In this document: positions 23,795 to 34,944 of the stretch, piece after piece
Layout: every line of letters starts with the position of its first letter
Numbering within the stretch: position 1 is the stretch's first letter
From: Ashinkailepas kermadecensis
Taxonomy: Eukaryota; Arthropoda; Thecostraca; Neolepadidae
Length of the DNA stretch: 64,000 nucleotides
Assembly: GCA_034440615.1 (NCBI GenBank)
Contig: JAOTOM010005106.1
Location: 1 to 64,000, forward strand
Direction of reading: 5' to 3'
The notes under the pieces: generated by a model
What the model was told of the DNA's origin: nothing
The model's input: only the letters and a program-made list of their open reading frames with translations
The model's database searches: none
Position numbers and translations under genes: made by a program

Positions 23795-23845
23795 TATACA
23801 TATATACATATATTATATATGTATTATATATATATATTATATATA

Positions 23846-23891
<46 letters not shown>

Positions 23892-24113
23892 TATATATAT
23901 GTACATGTATATATGTATATATATATACATGTACATATACGTATACGTATACGTATACGTATATGTACACGTACACGTACACGTACACGTACACGTACAC
24001 GTACACGTACACGTACACGTACACGTACACGTACACGTACACGTACACGTACACGTACACGTACACGTACACGTACACGTACATGTACATGTACATATAC
24101 ATATATATATATA
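23795..24113. repeat. Compound array (TA)n and (GTACAC)n
   Basis: (TA)n to about 23900, mixed ATGTACATGTAT, then about 20 uninterrupted GTACAC hexamers (23965-24082), and back through ACATGTACATGT to (TA)n. The order TA, ACATGT, hexamer, ACATGT, TA is mirror-like. It directly abuts the transposase remnant. Confidence 0.95.
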
Positions 24114-24139
24114 TAGATGGTTGAAACTGTGACATATGG

Positions 24140-25520
24140 TATATAACAACAGAAGCATGTTTCAGCCGAAAAACTAGAAGAGCTTATCCGGGATGGCGTA
24201 AGCCAATTGGAGGCGATTGGACTGCGAGTGAAAGTCGTCATCTGCGACCAAGGCTTCACCAACCGCAAAATGGCAGAAAATTTAGCCGTTAATAAGGAGC
24301 ATCCGTTTTTCTTTCAACATTCACAAAAAAAACTTCATGTACGATCTTCCTCACTTGTTAAAAAGCATTAGGAACAACCTTCAAAGGCATGATATTACCG
24401 CGTACGGAAATCGGGTGTGGTGACAACATATGGCAGAGCTTGCTAAATTTGACACTGCACATAATGTAAAACTGTCCGCGAGGTTGACGGTAAAACAGAT
24501 ATCCCTTCCGGTATTTCAAAAATGAAAGTTAGACAGCAGCACAGACAATAAGCCACTCTGTTGTTCTGCAATCAATCTGCTGGTTGAAGTACGAAAACTT
24601 CCTGCAGAAGCGTCACATACGGGAAAATTCCTACAGCAGGTCAATGATGTGTTGTGTGTTGTGATGTGAACGACACCCTAACTTGCGGCTTTACTGATTC
24701 GGTTTCACTTCGGCTAAAAATGACAATGAATTATCCTTACCAGAAAGTACTGAAAGACAGTTTTGGCATGCTGGAAGACATGCGAATTAATACCCGCAAA
24801 GGGGCAAAAGTGTTTTGTCTCGAGGGCTGAAAGGCTTCAATCTGTGCAGTGATGAGCCTATGGAACTAGTTACAAAGTGAAGGGACTAATTTTTTGTTGA
24901 CCAGACGATTAAATCAAAACAGGCTTGAAAATGTCTTCGCTCGTATCCGCCGGATTCTTTGGAATTCTGAAAATCCTTCGTATCAAAAGTTCAGATATAG
25001 TTTTCAGAACTGCCTTGTCAGTGATCTCTTGAAACATTCCGGCACTAATTGTGATTTGGCACTAAATTGATGGGGATGAATACTTTCAAAGCTGGCGTCA
25101 GTGGGCGATAATAATTATTAGTGTTGTGGAGAAGACTAGTTTGAGATCGAAGGCCCGCAAGCCATTTTCATCCTCCGCACTTGATACTTCCTTGTCGGTA
25201 GACGCTGCAGTATTTCATGGTTTGCAGGACATGGTTGGCTATTTCGCAAGACACCTCATTCAGCGCTTTAAATGCGACACTCTTACCAAAAGTGTAACTT
25301 GCAATTCAGCAAATGTATCCAACCAGAAGCATTCCTTTCTAGCTATAAAATGATGGAAGGAGGTCAATTTCGGCGGACTCATTGTTGCATCAAAACCATA
25401 CGAAGCATGCTTAGAAAACATGGAACAAGTTTTTGTAGATAAATATGAACAAGTTTTTCATTTGTCAGGGGTGTGCCAGCGCTTAGTTGAAACAAGCCTT
25501 ACCAGCCTTCCACATTCTCC
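24140..25520 (+). pseudogene. P-element/THAP9-type transposase remnant
   Basis: The plus-strand translation recovers the family order over about 1.35 kb in several frames. EKLEELIRDGVSQLEAIGLR and KVVICDQGFTN come first, then FMYDLPHLLKSIRNNL, AKFDTAHNVKLSARLTVKQI, NLLVEVRKLPAEASHTGKFL, RGLKGFNLC-DEPMELVTK, RRLNQNRLENVFARIRRI, YQKFRYSFQNCLVSDLLKHS, FHGLQDMVGYFARHLIQRFK and GGLIVASKPYEACLE. P and THAP9 transposases show a CDqg.N motif, yDpPHLLKsiRNNl, the GTP-binding region and a QD.lEn.F.rIR block in this order. At least six frame changes or stops are present, so it is inactive. No THAP domain was seen upstream; the element starts at the microsatellite. Confidence 0.85.
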
Positions 25521-25948
25521 GTTGCTAGAGCACGACAAAAGTTGCAAATGTGCTAGCTCGTGGGGTATTTATTGGGTAAAATGTGTGTAAAATTTGTCTC
25601 GTGGTTACCTTGCACTGCAATAATATCATACTTTTCAGTTGGCAGGTAAAATAACACCCAAGAAATTAGTTTGGAGTTAGGCAACATAGGATCGAAACAA
25701 TGTTCAAAAGAAGGAAATACGTACGAAAACCTAGCCTACCATAGCCTAACCTTTCATGTAAGAAAAAAACAATTCTGATAAAAATGGAAAATTGTTTTGA
25801 AAAAATATTTTGCATGAATTTTGTGTAGAAATTCAAATTAACAAACCTAACCTAAGGTAAACTGGTTTAATCTGTTTTTGAAGAAGGTAAATAAAATTTA
25901 TTTTCTAATTTGATCAAAAAAGGAGACAATTTTCCACCATAAACATAA
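25521..25948. other. AT-rich flank with an internal repeat
   Basis: TAAAATGTGTGTAAAATTTG with TCTCGTGGTTACCTTGCACT (25576-25620) recurs at 26046-26090 as TAAAATGTGTAAAATTTGTC. This may be a short dispersed repeat or a local duplication. Confidence 0.45.
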
Positions 25949-26005
25949 AGCCTAACATAGTTAGTTAGTTATTTGGGTTTTAGGGCGCATCAGCCTAACA
26001 TAGTT
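25949..26005 (-). mobile_element. 29-bp SINE-tail insertion with 14-bp target duplication
   Basis: AGCCTAACATAGTT is perfect at 25949-25962 and 25992-26005. The insert (25963-25991) is only AGTTAGTTATTTGGGTTTTA plus GGGCGCATC, the last 29 bp of the shared SINE 3' end. It is an extreme 5' truncation. Confidence 0.85.
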
Positions 26006-26514
26006 GAACCTAACCAAACCTGACCCCTTTGTTTGCTTCATGGATGTAAAATGTGTAAAATTTGTCTCGTCGATACCTCAAATTGCAATAATACCTATTT
26101 ATCATAGTAATATTTATATACCTGAAGTTGAGAAATATTCAAAATATCACAGAAAATAAATCATGATTAAATGCATCACTTATTGCCGATGACACGGTAT
26201 ATTTGCGACTGGTCCAGCACCGCAGCACAGATGACTGGAAACTATGTGAAGCTTGCATTGCGACCAGTGAATGCCATTTTTATGTGATCCGGCATCAGGA
26301 GGCATACCTAGGCTTTGTGTGATGAAACATCTCAAATGTATGCTCTTTGAATGTAAAAACAAGACTTCTTATTCCTTAGTCTCAGTAAGATGTATGCACC
26401 CCATGCTTACCAGACATCATACACTCCTGAACGCATGGAACTGCATGAACGCAGGGATCATACACTCCAAATCGAAGAATGAGAAGTGAAAATCCAACAA
26501 TGCCGCCCGCCTCC
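26006..26514. other. Intronic DNA
   Basis: Includes the second copy of the TAAAATGTGTAAAATTTGTC repeat. No gene recognised. Confidence 0.4.
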
Positions 26515-26573
26515 ACCCTCACCGACCACTGCGATCCGGCCCGGTAAGCAGCTGTGGCGGCCGCGATAACTCG

Positions 26574-26609
<36 letters not shown>

Positions 26610-27080
26610 AGCGCGACGTTCCGCCGCCGTCGCCGCCGCCGTCGCCGCCGTGACCGCTGGCGCTAAATCACGGAGGTGCGCCACGGCTGGCGCCCCCCGG
26701 CGCGCCACCGTCGCCGTCGCGTGCCCGCCGACCGGAACGGCGGCGTCGGTTCAGCGGCGGCTCGGACGGCCGCTTCTCGAATCTGTCCCGCAGCCAACCA
26801 CCCCTCAAATTGCCCGTCCATCGCTCAGCCGCCAGCTCCTACCGCCGAAAATACTCAAAACGGCGCGCTATCTGAATGAGCGATGGCCGACGCGCCGGCT
26901 CTATTGGCTGGCGCCGGCCGTGGCATGAGCCACAAACGCCGTGTTTTATCAGCCGGGGTCAATTGCCGCAGTTGAGCGCAGTGCCAGCAACAGTAAAGCG
27001 ATGTCGTAAATCCGCACCGATGGCCCGCAGAGCTGCGCGGAAATGTGGTCAGATGTTGAAGTGCCGACGACGACCTGTTC
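26515..27080. promoter_or_regulatory. GC-rich block with (CGG)n
   Basis: Contains about 11 CGG units (26573-26605), then GCCGCCGTCGCC runs. Arg/Ala/Pro-rich frames reflect composition. CpG density is high. Candidate regulatory island; no protein or splice site supported. Confidence 0.3.
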
Positions 27081-27681
27081 AGCACATAGTGTGCCGCATG
27101 GTGGTGCATTGGTCATGCTGGAACATAACTAATCACCATCGATAGTAACAAAAGGTTGGTCTGCGTATCCAGGATACTCCAATTACGATTGTGCGCAAAC
27201 ATGTGAGACAGAAACATGATTTTGTGCTGAACAGCAAGAGGACTGAATGTATAATACAATATACATATACATACATACATACATATACTTAATACATACA
27301 CATTTCAACTTCTCCCTTTCCCCTCGATAATACATTTCACTATGTGGCCCTATGAATTCCATTGTGTTGCTAGCTTGCTACCTATCTGACGTGCTCCTGG
27401 AGCTACTTCTACTAATAACTGATGGTGGTCTATCTGCGAAAAGAAAAACAGTTGAAAAGGATGCAATCAAATGTACTGAACTGGAGGAATAGAGGATGAT
27501 GACGTATGCATTGGCATCCTGAGACATTCCTAAGCTGGCCGTCCTAACTTTTGGATAGCTGGCCATGGGAAGGTCCAACATCAATCGAGCCCCTAATAGT
27601 CTGCGTAGTCAAATACGATAGGCTGCTGCATACGAAACAAATGTCGACATGAGCAAAAAACAAACACCCACACCCACACAC

Positions 27682-27874
<193 letters not shown>

Positions 27875-27959
27875 CAGTCTGGATCGCCAAGGTAAGGTCG
27901 CTTAAGATTCCCGCCGGAGTTTGTCGGGGTAACCCAGCAACCGCAGGTGAAGAAATGGC

Positions 27960-28610
27960 ATGGCCTCCTCAATTGCGCACGTGACCGAAGAGCATCCGTC
28001 TGGTTGGTGCGGCGGCCGGCACTTGACTCACTCCATCAGCGCGATCGGCGGAGGCGGCCGCCGCTGATATCCTGCCGACCCCGTGTAACGGTCCAGTTCT
28101 GAGCACACCGAGCACGCCAGAGGTCGTCCGGCCCGGCCCACTGCCTCCCCGAAGCGCTCCCTATTTTCTATAATGTGCTGTTCCGCCTCCGGGGACTGCC
28201 GCCGGCGGCCTCATAACGTGTTCGCTCAGAACTGAAGTCGATCTAGGCCCGAATGGCTGAGCAAGTCGTCGTCGGCACACCGCCGTCTTCGAGATCCACC
28301 GAGGGATTTCCGTATGATGCGTTACCGGGCTGGCGGAAAATTAGCTCTGCTGGGGGCACGTGGACAGATATGAGCTGAGTGGTGACGTCGTAAATAATTA
28401 AGCGATAATTAAACTTGCCAGCGGGCAGTCGCACGGCCGCTGTCCGTCGCCAGGCGCGATCTGCAGTCTGCAGTCTCCCGAGCTCGCACGCTGCGCCGGC
28501 ACTGCGCGTGTTCGGCGGTACAGCATAACAGTACAGGTGACACCGAGCGGTCTCGAGACGGCAGCTGCCCGGCCATTGGATACTGGAATTCCGATAGAAC
28601 TTCACAAACC
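27960..28610. promoter_or_regulatory. GC-rich block with homeodomain-type A/T words
   Basis: High CpG content with a clear A/T-rich core near 28385: GACGTCGTAAATAATTAAGC then GATAATTAAAC, containing two TAATTA/AATTAA words next to a CRE-like GACGTC. A minus-strand frame of 123 codons covers it but shows no family motif. Candidate intronic enhancer, inference only. Confidence 0.3.
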
Positions 28611-30004
28611 GCACCGTTTCGCGTTAGGTATGCATCATATCTGTAGAATAAACATTAGGCACAAGCCGCCAGCATGACCTTCCAGGTCTTCAAGTACCAC
28701 TACGCATGAAACAGCGACTGCATTCGTCATGTAGTGCAGCAGTGTCCCTACAAATATGTTGCATGACAAATGCATTACCCACGTCATCGGTTATCGATAA
28801 CATTTAACCCAAATTGAAATATCAACATTCATTTAGAGAAACACCCGCGCGGTATAAGAAGACCTGATAAACAACTTGCCGAGCTCCATACTCATTGCAC
28901 ATCATCTGGATTGTATTGAGAACAACTATTCATAAACGTGCCGCTTCACCGTCAACTCTTTGTGGGCAACCTAAACAAATCCGCCACAGCTTTCAGCAGA
29001 ATGTATAAATCAGGTCATCCGTATATACAAAATACACCGGAGACAGACTTCACCACGGAAAGGAAAAAATAATCACGTAATTTGTATGTGATTTAGATCA
29101 ATTGTTTTACAGCGCATATAAAACTCTGTGCGGTGATAATTTAATGAAATCAAAGGAAAACACTACATTGTTTTCTGATCGTGGTCAAACAGGTCCTTGA
29201 ACGACTGTGTTAATCAAGCACTACAAATTTATATTTGTTCTCATCTCTCCTCTGACACTTCCCTTAATATTTGATTCGCTGTTACTAATGTTCGCGAGCC
29301 TATCTACTTCCCTTCATTATTTATGTATATCTTCATTTTTAGAAGCAACAAAACACAATCACAGACAGAGGTATCCGAGCCCATCACTCCAAGCTTGATT
29401 CCGCCCGGGGAAAGTCAGGCAATTGGGTCACGCACACACACCTACACCACATTGCCAAACCTTAGAAAACAGCAACAAGAATTCCTGACCAACTAACTTC
29501 ATCAATTCCATGCTTTATACAGTCTGAAACACAACGGATGCGAGGCGGGCGCCGGGTGTCTTTGATGCGACTCCTTGGACCAATAGAGCGGATCATTCGT
29601 TACCCCAACAGTCCCAAGAGGGCCACCCCATCTGCAGGCTTCTACGGATACCATTCTGTTTTGAGCAGTCGAGTTTCACATATCAAGCAGCATTGTGTTT
29701 CGGCTGATGTTTACCAACCGTGGTCGCATTGAATTGAAGCCGTTATGAGCCCATCCAATACAGCAGAGGGGAGCATCCGCATAGCCCGCTGCAGCTCCTT
29801 CGGCAGCTCAACTTGCAAACTCAAAACAAGTCAACTTACCAACTGAAGACATATATAGCTTTTAGATGAGGCTTGGCATGATATCATATGAATGTGATCG
29901 ACAGTGGACGGACTTAGATATAGACACAGGAATGGAAACGACGGTCTATGTTATCCCCTCCCCCACTACGTCACGCCACACATGCAGGCACTGATACGAG
30001 CAGC
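28611..30004. other. Intron 1 sequence
   Basis: Nothing recognised. Confidence 0.4.
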
Positions 30005-30190
30005 GCAGGCACACACGGACATAGATACAGACAACGCAAGCACACACGGGCACAGATGCAGATAACGCAGGCGCACGCGGGCACGGATACAGGCAATCCA
30101 GGCACACGTAGGCACGGGTGGAGGAAATTTAGGCACACGCAGGCATGGATACAGGCAATGCAGGCACAAGCAGGCACAGGCACAGGGAAC
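30005..30190. repeat. 31-bp minisatellite, 6 copies
   Basis: Unit GCAGGCACACACGGGCACAG plus ATACAGGCAAC, starts at 30005, 30036, 30067, 30098, 30129 and 30160, diverging by point changes. His/Thr/Gly frames derive from it. Confidence 0.9.
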
Positions 30191-32129
30191 GTAAGCGTGT
30201 GCATGCACATATTCAGATAATCCACACTTCACCTCCTCGCATCGGACACTCCCATCCATCCATCCTATTGGTCATATTGTGTCCACTGCTACCCATCACC
30301 TACTCCATTGACACACGATTACCAGCGAGGACGAAGCCCACGCGCGTCTACACACCATACAAATCACTCGGCTCGAAGCCGCCTCAATCAGCTAAATTCG
30401 GGCTCGGAAATCCCGTAGTCCATTAGACAACTTAGGCGATGGACGGGCAAGTACTACATATTAAAGCCACCTTAGTCATTATTCCACGACCCCCACACAC
30501 ACACACACGAAAAAAAATTAAATCCTCCGTTTGATAGCAATAAATACATCTGCGGTCCTTCCATTGGCTGGGTTACCTCACCTCCTCGGAAACCGTTGCG
30601 GTCCTCCCAATGACTGGGTTAACTCTGCCGCTACCTCACCTCGGAAAGCCAAGGAACAATTGTGCAACACGGTATGCCTTGGTATCCCGCCAGTTTCTCG
30701 TACGATGTTGAACTATTTTATCTGGAGGCTTCGTTCGCGGTATTTAACAAGTGGCTATTTGTGCGCTGCAATTGCACCTTCGCCATTCACCATGAAGATA
30801 GAGATGGGACAATGGGAGCTAGAGATGGGACAATTGCAATGGCGCATGAAATCGCATGCGATATCTGCACAGCTTTCGCTTCTCACGGAAAGTATCAATA
30901 TGAGCAGTTTTGACACACTAGGGAGGTGGGTGGGGGGGGGGGGGGAGAGAGCTGTTCAACCAAACCGCACACAACTTAGGATGTTGTGCATGCGGATAAC
31001 TAACAACTACCAAGGTGCTATTTACCGTTAGGACATGTGATACAACTGGCAAAATGCGTGGAGGGGAAGCTGTCCTATTTGAAATGCGCCAATAGGTCAG
31101 GGGTTGGGTTCAAAGATGCTTCTAACCAAATGATAACATTAAGTAATACACCCATTAAGTTCCGCTTCACAAAAATAAAAATAAAAATGTACCTTTTCCT
31201 TATCAAATGAAACCTTTCATGGGTTTTGAATACATCTTTTCATCAGACTTCTGACTAGCTCTGGATATCATATCTACAGCTTGTCTTGCTATTCCCCCAC
31301 CTCCTCTGTGCGAAATGCCAGAGAAGCCCTCTGTAGCTGCTTGGGGGCAATCTGCAACTGCTATGGGACCTACAGGCTACGATATGGCAATTCTGTCTGC
31401 CCTCACTGTGCGAAATAAAATCGAGGATATGATTGGAAAAAAAAAGTTATACTGTGATGAAATTATTATGTTGATTAAACTTCCTGATTCGATAAAAATC
31501 GCCAAAAATAGTCCCTCGGGCGATTTTTACCTACAGAACTGGTCCCTTCCCATACTACGGGGCGTTTGTGCCCTTGCCCCATCCCCTCCCCACCTTGTGT
31601 ATGCTTCTGTGACTATGAAATCATAAACGGCATACAAAATACTGCAGTGAAAGAGCAAAAACAAAAGGTTTACACGCAAAACAAAGCGGCACCATGCTGC
31701 GTGACCATCGTTGTGACTCGGAAATCATGGAAACCTAAATGTAAGATCACCAAGTATTACAACGCACTTCGCGATCAAATACCAGCATGCTGATTCCCAA
31801 GTGACAAACATCCGTGCCATTTAACCCTACTCCAGTGCGGAGGTTCGGATCCTACCTCCTCCCCATTTCCCCCGAGGTTTTATCGCGCGCTGCTTCGGAT
31901 CTGTTTGTGGAGCTCTGAAACTTGGTGATTTTTCCTAACCATCGTTCTTACACATCTTGTCAAAATTAGGATGTCTTGGTTTACTCCATGGATGGAATCA
32001 GGCAGGATGCTGTGGCATGTTTACTATTTCTTGTCAGGGTCAAGACAAGCACTCGTATATCGGACAGTATGCTGTACGGAAAGGGGTCATATGATAAGTG
32101 GCTGTTGATCTAATCGCTAGGCACTGTAT
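30191..32129. other. Intron 1 sequence
   Basis: A (CA)n at 30492 and a 16-G run near 30931. No exon recognised. Confidence 0.4.
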
Positions 32130-32535
32130 TTGAAGAGACAATTTTCAGATAATGGTGTGCATAGCCAGATAATCCCTTCTTGCACACTACCACCGAATGG
32201 CCTGCTGGTACATGCGACAAGCCGCGTTCCGACCGATCAAGGTCATTCGATTGACCAGGCCACAACGTGCAAGAGAGGCTTATATGTCAACTCCAACAGG
32301 GTAGTAGAACACTGGAACCAGCTGCCAGAAACCATTGTCAGTAGCAACACACTGAACATCTTTAAGAACAGCATAGACAATCATTATAAGAATAGGGGGC
32401 TTGTTTTTCTGTATTCCAGGGAGAGTTGATCAACACATTTGATGGACAACTGGTTCAGTGTACAGAGTGCAACCAAGAAGGGCCCTTGTGGCTCATAGTT
32501 GCACTGATCTTTTATGTCTTTATGTCTTTATGTCC
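32130..32535 (+). mobile_element. CR1-type LINE B-like fragment, 3' end with 8-bp tail
   Basis: Plus-strand translation KRGLYVNSNRVVEHWNQLPE, IVSSNTLNIFKNSIDNHYK and RGLVFLYSRES, the C-terminus of LINE B at 9420-9300. It ends after a short UTR in three TTTATGTC units (32510-32533), the expected CR1 8-bp tail. The segment at 32155-32270 upstream also resembles 38955-39060 and may be a separate repeat. Confidence 0.85.
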
Positions 32536-32972
32536 TCCCAAGAGCACAACCCAAAATGTATTTCCAACGCTATTCTCACCTAGCTCACGCACACGAGCAT
32601 TATGTAGAGTCTAAGTACTCCTTCCACTAGGCTGTACATGCTGCATATTTTATTTTACGGCAAACTCATGAGTTAGTGGTAAAACATAATTATCGAGAAA
32701 AAAATACATGCATAAAAATCAGAGCGTCACAAAATGGAACATTACCGATTGTGCATTTGCCATTTTACAAGGTAATCGGATGCTAAGTGCTCGGGATCTC
32801 GGCGGAGGGGGAGGGGGTCATAGTCCGTTATCGCACAGGAACCGGACTGAATTACTCGTGAGGACATAGAGTTAAAATAATAAGCGGCATCACACCACGC
32901 CAGCCATAATCACCAGCATGTGCCAGGGTTATCAATGTCAATACATGAGTGTACGATGTGGTAACAAATAAA
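32536..32972. other. Intron 1 sequence
   Basis: Nothing recognised. Confidence 0.4.
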
Positions 32973-33417
32973 CAGATCAACTACTAGCCTGACAGAGGCA
33001 CGGACAATGTCGCCAGGCACTCAGTTACTGCGCTGTACCAGGTTAAACAGATCAACTACTAACCTGGCAGAGGCACGGACAATGTCGCCGAGCACTCAGT
33101 TACTGCGCTGTACCAGGTTAAACAGGTCAACTACTAACCTGGCAGAGGCACGGACAATGTCCCCGAGCACTCAGTTACTGCGCTGTACCAGGTTAAACAG
33201 GTCAACTACTAGCCTGACAGAGGCACGGACAATGTCGCCGAGCACTCAGTTACCGCGCTGTACCAGGATAAACAGATCGTCTATTAATCTGACAGAGACA
33301 CTGACAATGTCACGGAGTACTCAGTTCCTGCGCTGTACCAGGATAAACAGATCGTCTATTAATCTGACAGAGACACTGACAATGTCACGGAGTACTCAGT
33401 TCCTGCGCTGTACCAAG
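32973..33417. repeat. 75-bp minisatellite, 6 copies
   Basis: Unit CAGATCAACTACTAACCTGG, then CAGAGGCACGGACAATGTCG and AGTTACTGCGCTGTACCAGG. Being 25 codons long it leaves one frame open throughout (RCTRLNRSTTNLAEART repeats). Copies 5 and 6 are nearly identical to each other and differ from 1-4 (ATAAACAGATCGTCTATTAA), so the array grew in two steps. There is no evidence of translation. Confidence 0.92.
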
Positions 33418-33540
33418 TTCCGATTTGGCTGGCGGGGCCGGATAATGTAGAGTGGTTTTCAAGTAGTTCAGATATTACTTTCTTATGGTATTACTATGGT
33501 ATATATACTTTCTTCAGATATATACGTATGGCCATTCTTT

Positions 33541-33597
33541 GGTTAGTTAGTTATTTGAGATTGAAGGCGTACCGATAACAATGATCATGTAGCACCC
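33541..33597 (-). mobile_element. Solo SINE tail, diverged copy
   Basis: GGTTAGTTAGTTATTTGAGA, TTGAAGGCGTACCGATAACA, ATGATCATGTAGCACCC follows the shared 3' domain in order and spacing. Target duplication unclear. Confidence 0.65.
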
Positions 33598-33642
33598 TTG
33601 GACATCTATTTTGCATTCAACACCGTACAGCTGGCAAACATA

Positions 33643-33700
33643 CGTTAGTTAGTTAGATATTTCGGCTTTAGGGCGCACCGAACATAATCATATGGCGCCC
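33643..33700 (-). mobile_element. Solo SINE tail
   Basis: CGTTAGTTAGTTAGATATTT, CGGCTTTAGGGCGCACCGAA, ATAATCATATGGCGCCC. The GGGCGC and GCGCCC ends are kept. Confidence 0.7.
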
Positions 33701-33706
33701 ATAAGT

Positions 33707-33735
33707 CATGGTGTACATTAACCATGTACACCATG
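33707..33735. repeat. Inverted repeat, 11-bp arms
   Basis: CATGGTGTACA, loop TTAACCA, TGTACACCATG. It lies directly after a solo SINE tail. Confidence 0.85.
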
Positions 33736-33774
33736 CTAGGTATATTATCCAGATTTAATGTGCCCCCCCCTCCA

Positions 33775-33950
33775 ACCTCGCCTCATTGGTAGAACGGTGG
33801 ATTAAAGGTCACTACGTCGTCTCCGTAACACAAGGGTTGCGGTTTCGAAGCCCGCTGTTCACGAGGACATCCGACTTTCCACGAACATTCCTGGTGACAG
33901 TGGCGACGTTATATAGCCAAGCAGTTGAGTACGCCGTAATATAACCCAAT
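33775..33950 (+). mobile_element. tRNA-derived SINE, plus strand, unassigned head
   Basis: An A-box-like TCATTGGTAGAACGGTGG and a B-box-like GGTTTCGAAGCC stand about 60 bp apart. Downstream, GTGGCGACGTTATATAGCCA and AGCAGTTGAGTACGCCGTAA match the shared SINE body GGCGACGCTATATGACTCAA. The anticodon region is too altered to name. Ends are approximate. Confidence 0.6.
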
Positions 33951-34087
33951 GTCATTCTGCCCTCCCTCGTCAACATTAGCAATCAATTGCCGTATCCAAA
34001 ATCCCTACCCGAAATACAGACGGGGGTACGAAAAAGACGCTGACAGGAAGCAAACGCATGCACGATACCATCTCAAGTCTGCCGCCA

Positions 34088-34498
34088 TTTGGCGCACCGT
34101 GCTGACTGCACAGGTGGGTGGCCACAGTGGCACGCCAATCTGGCGCACCGTGCTGACTGCACGGGTGGGTGGCCACAGTGGCATGCCAATCTGGCGCACC
34201 GTGCTGACTGCACGGGTGGGTGGCCACAGTGGCACGCCAATCTGGCGCACCGTGCTGACTGCACAGGTGGGTGGCAACAGTGGCACGCCAATCTGGCGCA
34301 CCGTGCTGACTGCACGGGTGGGTGGCCACAGTGGCACGCCAATCTGGCGCACCGTGCTGACTGCACGGGTGGGTGGCCACAGTGGCACGCCAATCTGGCG
34401 CACCGTGCTGACTGCACGGGTGGGTGGCCACAGTGGCACGCCAATCTGGCGCACCGTGCTGACTGCACGGGTGGGTGGCCACAGTGGCACGCCAATTT
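34088..34498. repeat. 51-bp minisatellite, 8 copies
   Basis: Unit TGGCGCACCGTGCTGACTGC, ACGGGTGGGTGGCCACAGTG, GCACGCCAATC. Copies differ at only a few sites. At 17 codons per unit, five or more frames across both strands stay open, giving several ORFs of 158-191 codons over the same DNA. This is an artefact of the array. Confidence 0.95.
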
Positions 34499-34784
34499 AA
34501 AGGGCGGCGACTGTCGATGGCCGCCGCAGCATCCCATTGCATCCGGGTCAAGAGTCACCCTCTAGCACGACCCGATAGTTGGGAGTGGTCCTGTTGGCGT
34601 GTCTGACACACTGCTCGATACAAATTTCGCTCGGCATGGGTCGAGATGGCTAGAAATGGAAACAAGTTATTTTGATTTCCGCAAAACATTTCGGATACGT
34701 AGCGGCACTGCACTCCAGAAACACATGGCACGAGACATGAAACACGCCACAGGTACCTTGAAAAAAAAGACTTGAACAGTTTTT

Positions 34785-34944
34785 CCAGATTTGTACGTCG
34801 CATGAAGTCACTGACGTGCGCCGCTCTCCCATGCCAGATGTCGCGGGAAGTCGAAACACCAAGCAGCCAGGTAGGTAGGTTTAAACCCCAGATCTTGCGG
34901 TTATGAGACATAGACGGTACCCACTGAACCATGGGCACCCCACC
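34785..34944 (-). mobile_element. tRNA-derived SINE, Met-like head
   Basis: On the minus strand GGGGTGCCCATGGTTCAGTG (A box within), a CTCATAA loop (elongator-Met anticodon CAT) and the weak B box GGGGTTTAAACC. Then comes a body which on the plus strand reads ACGTCGCATGAAGTCACTGA and GATGTCGCGGGAAG. This aligns with the Val- and Lys-type SINE body. Ends approximate. Confidence 0.6.

Noticed and set aside
23633..24268. Frames of Tyr-Thr, Arg-Thr and Val-His repeats
   Set aside because: Translations of the (GTACAC)n and (TA)n array.
33976..34565. Five overlapping open frames of 158-191 codons on both strands
   Set aside because: All come from the 51-bp array; no start context, splice sites or domain.
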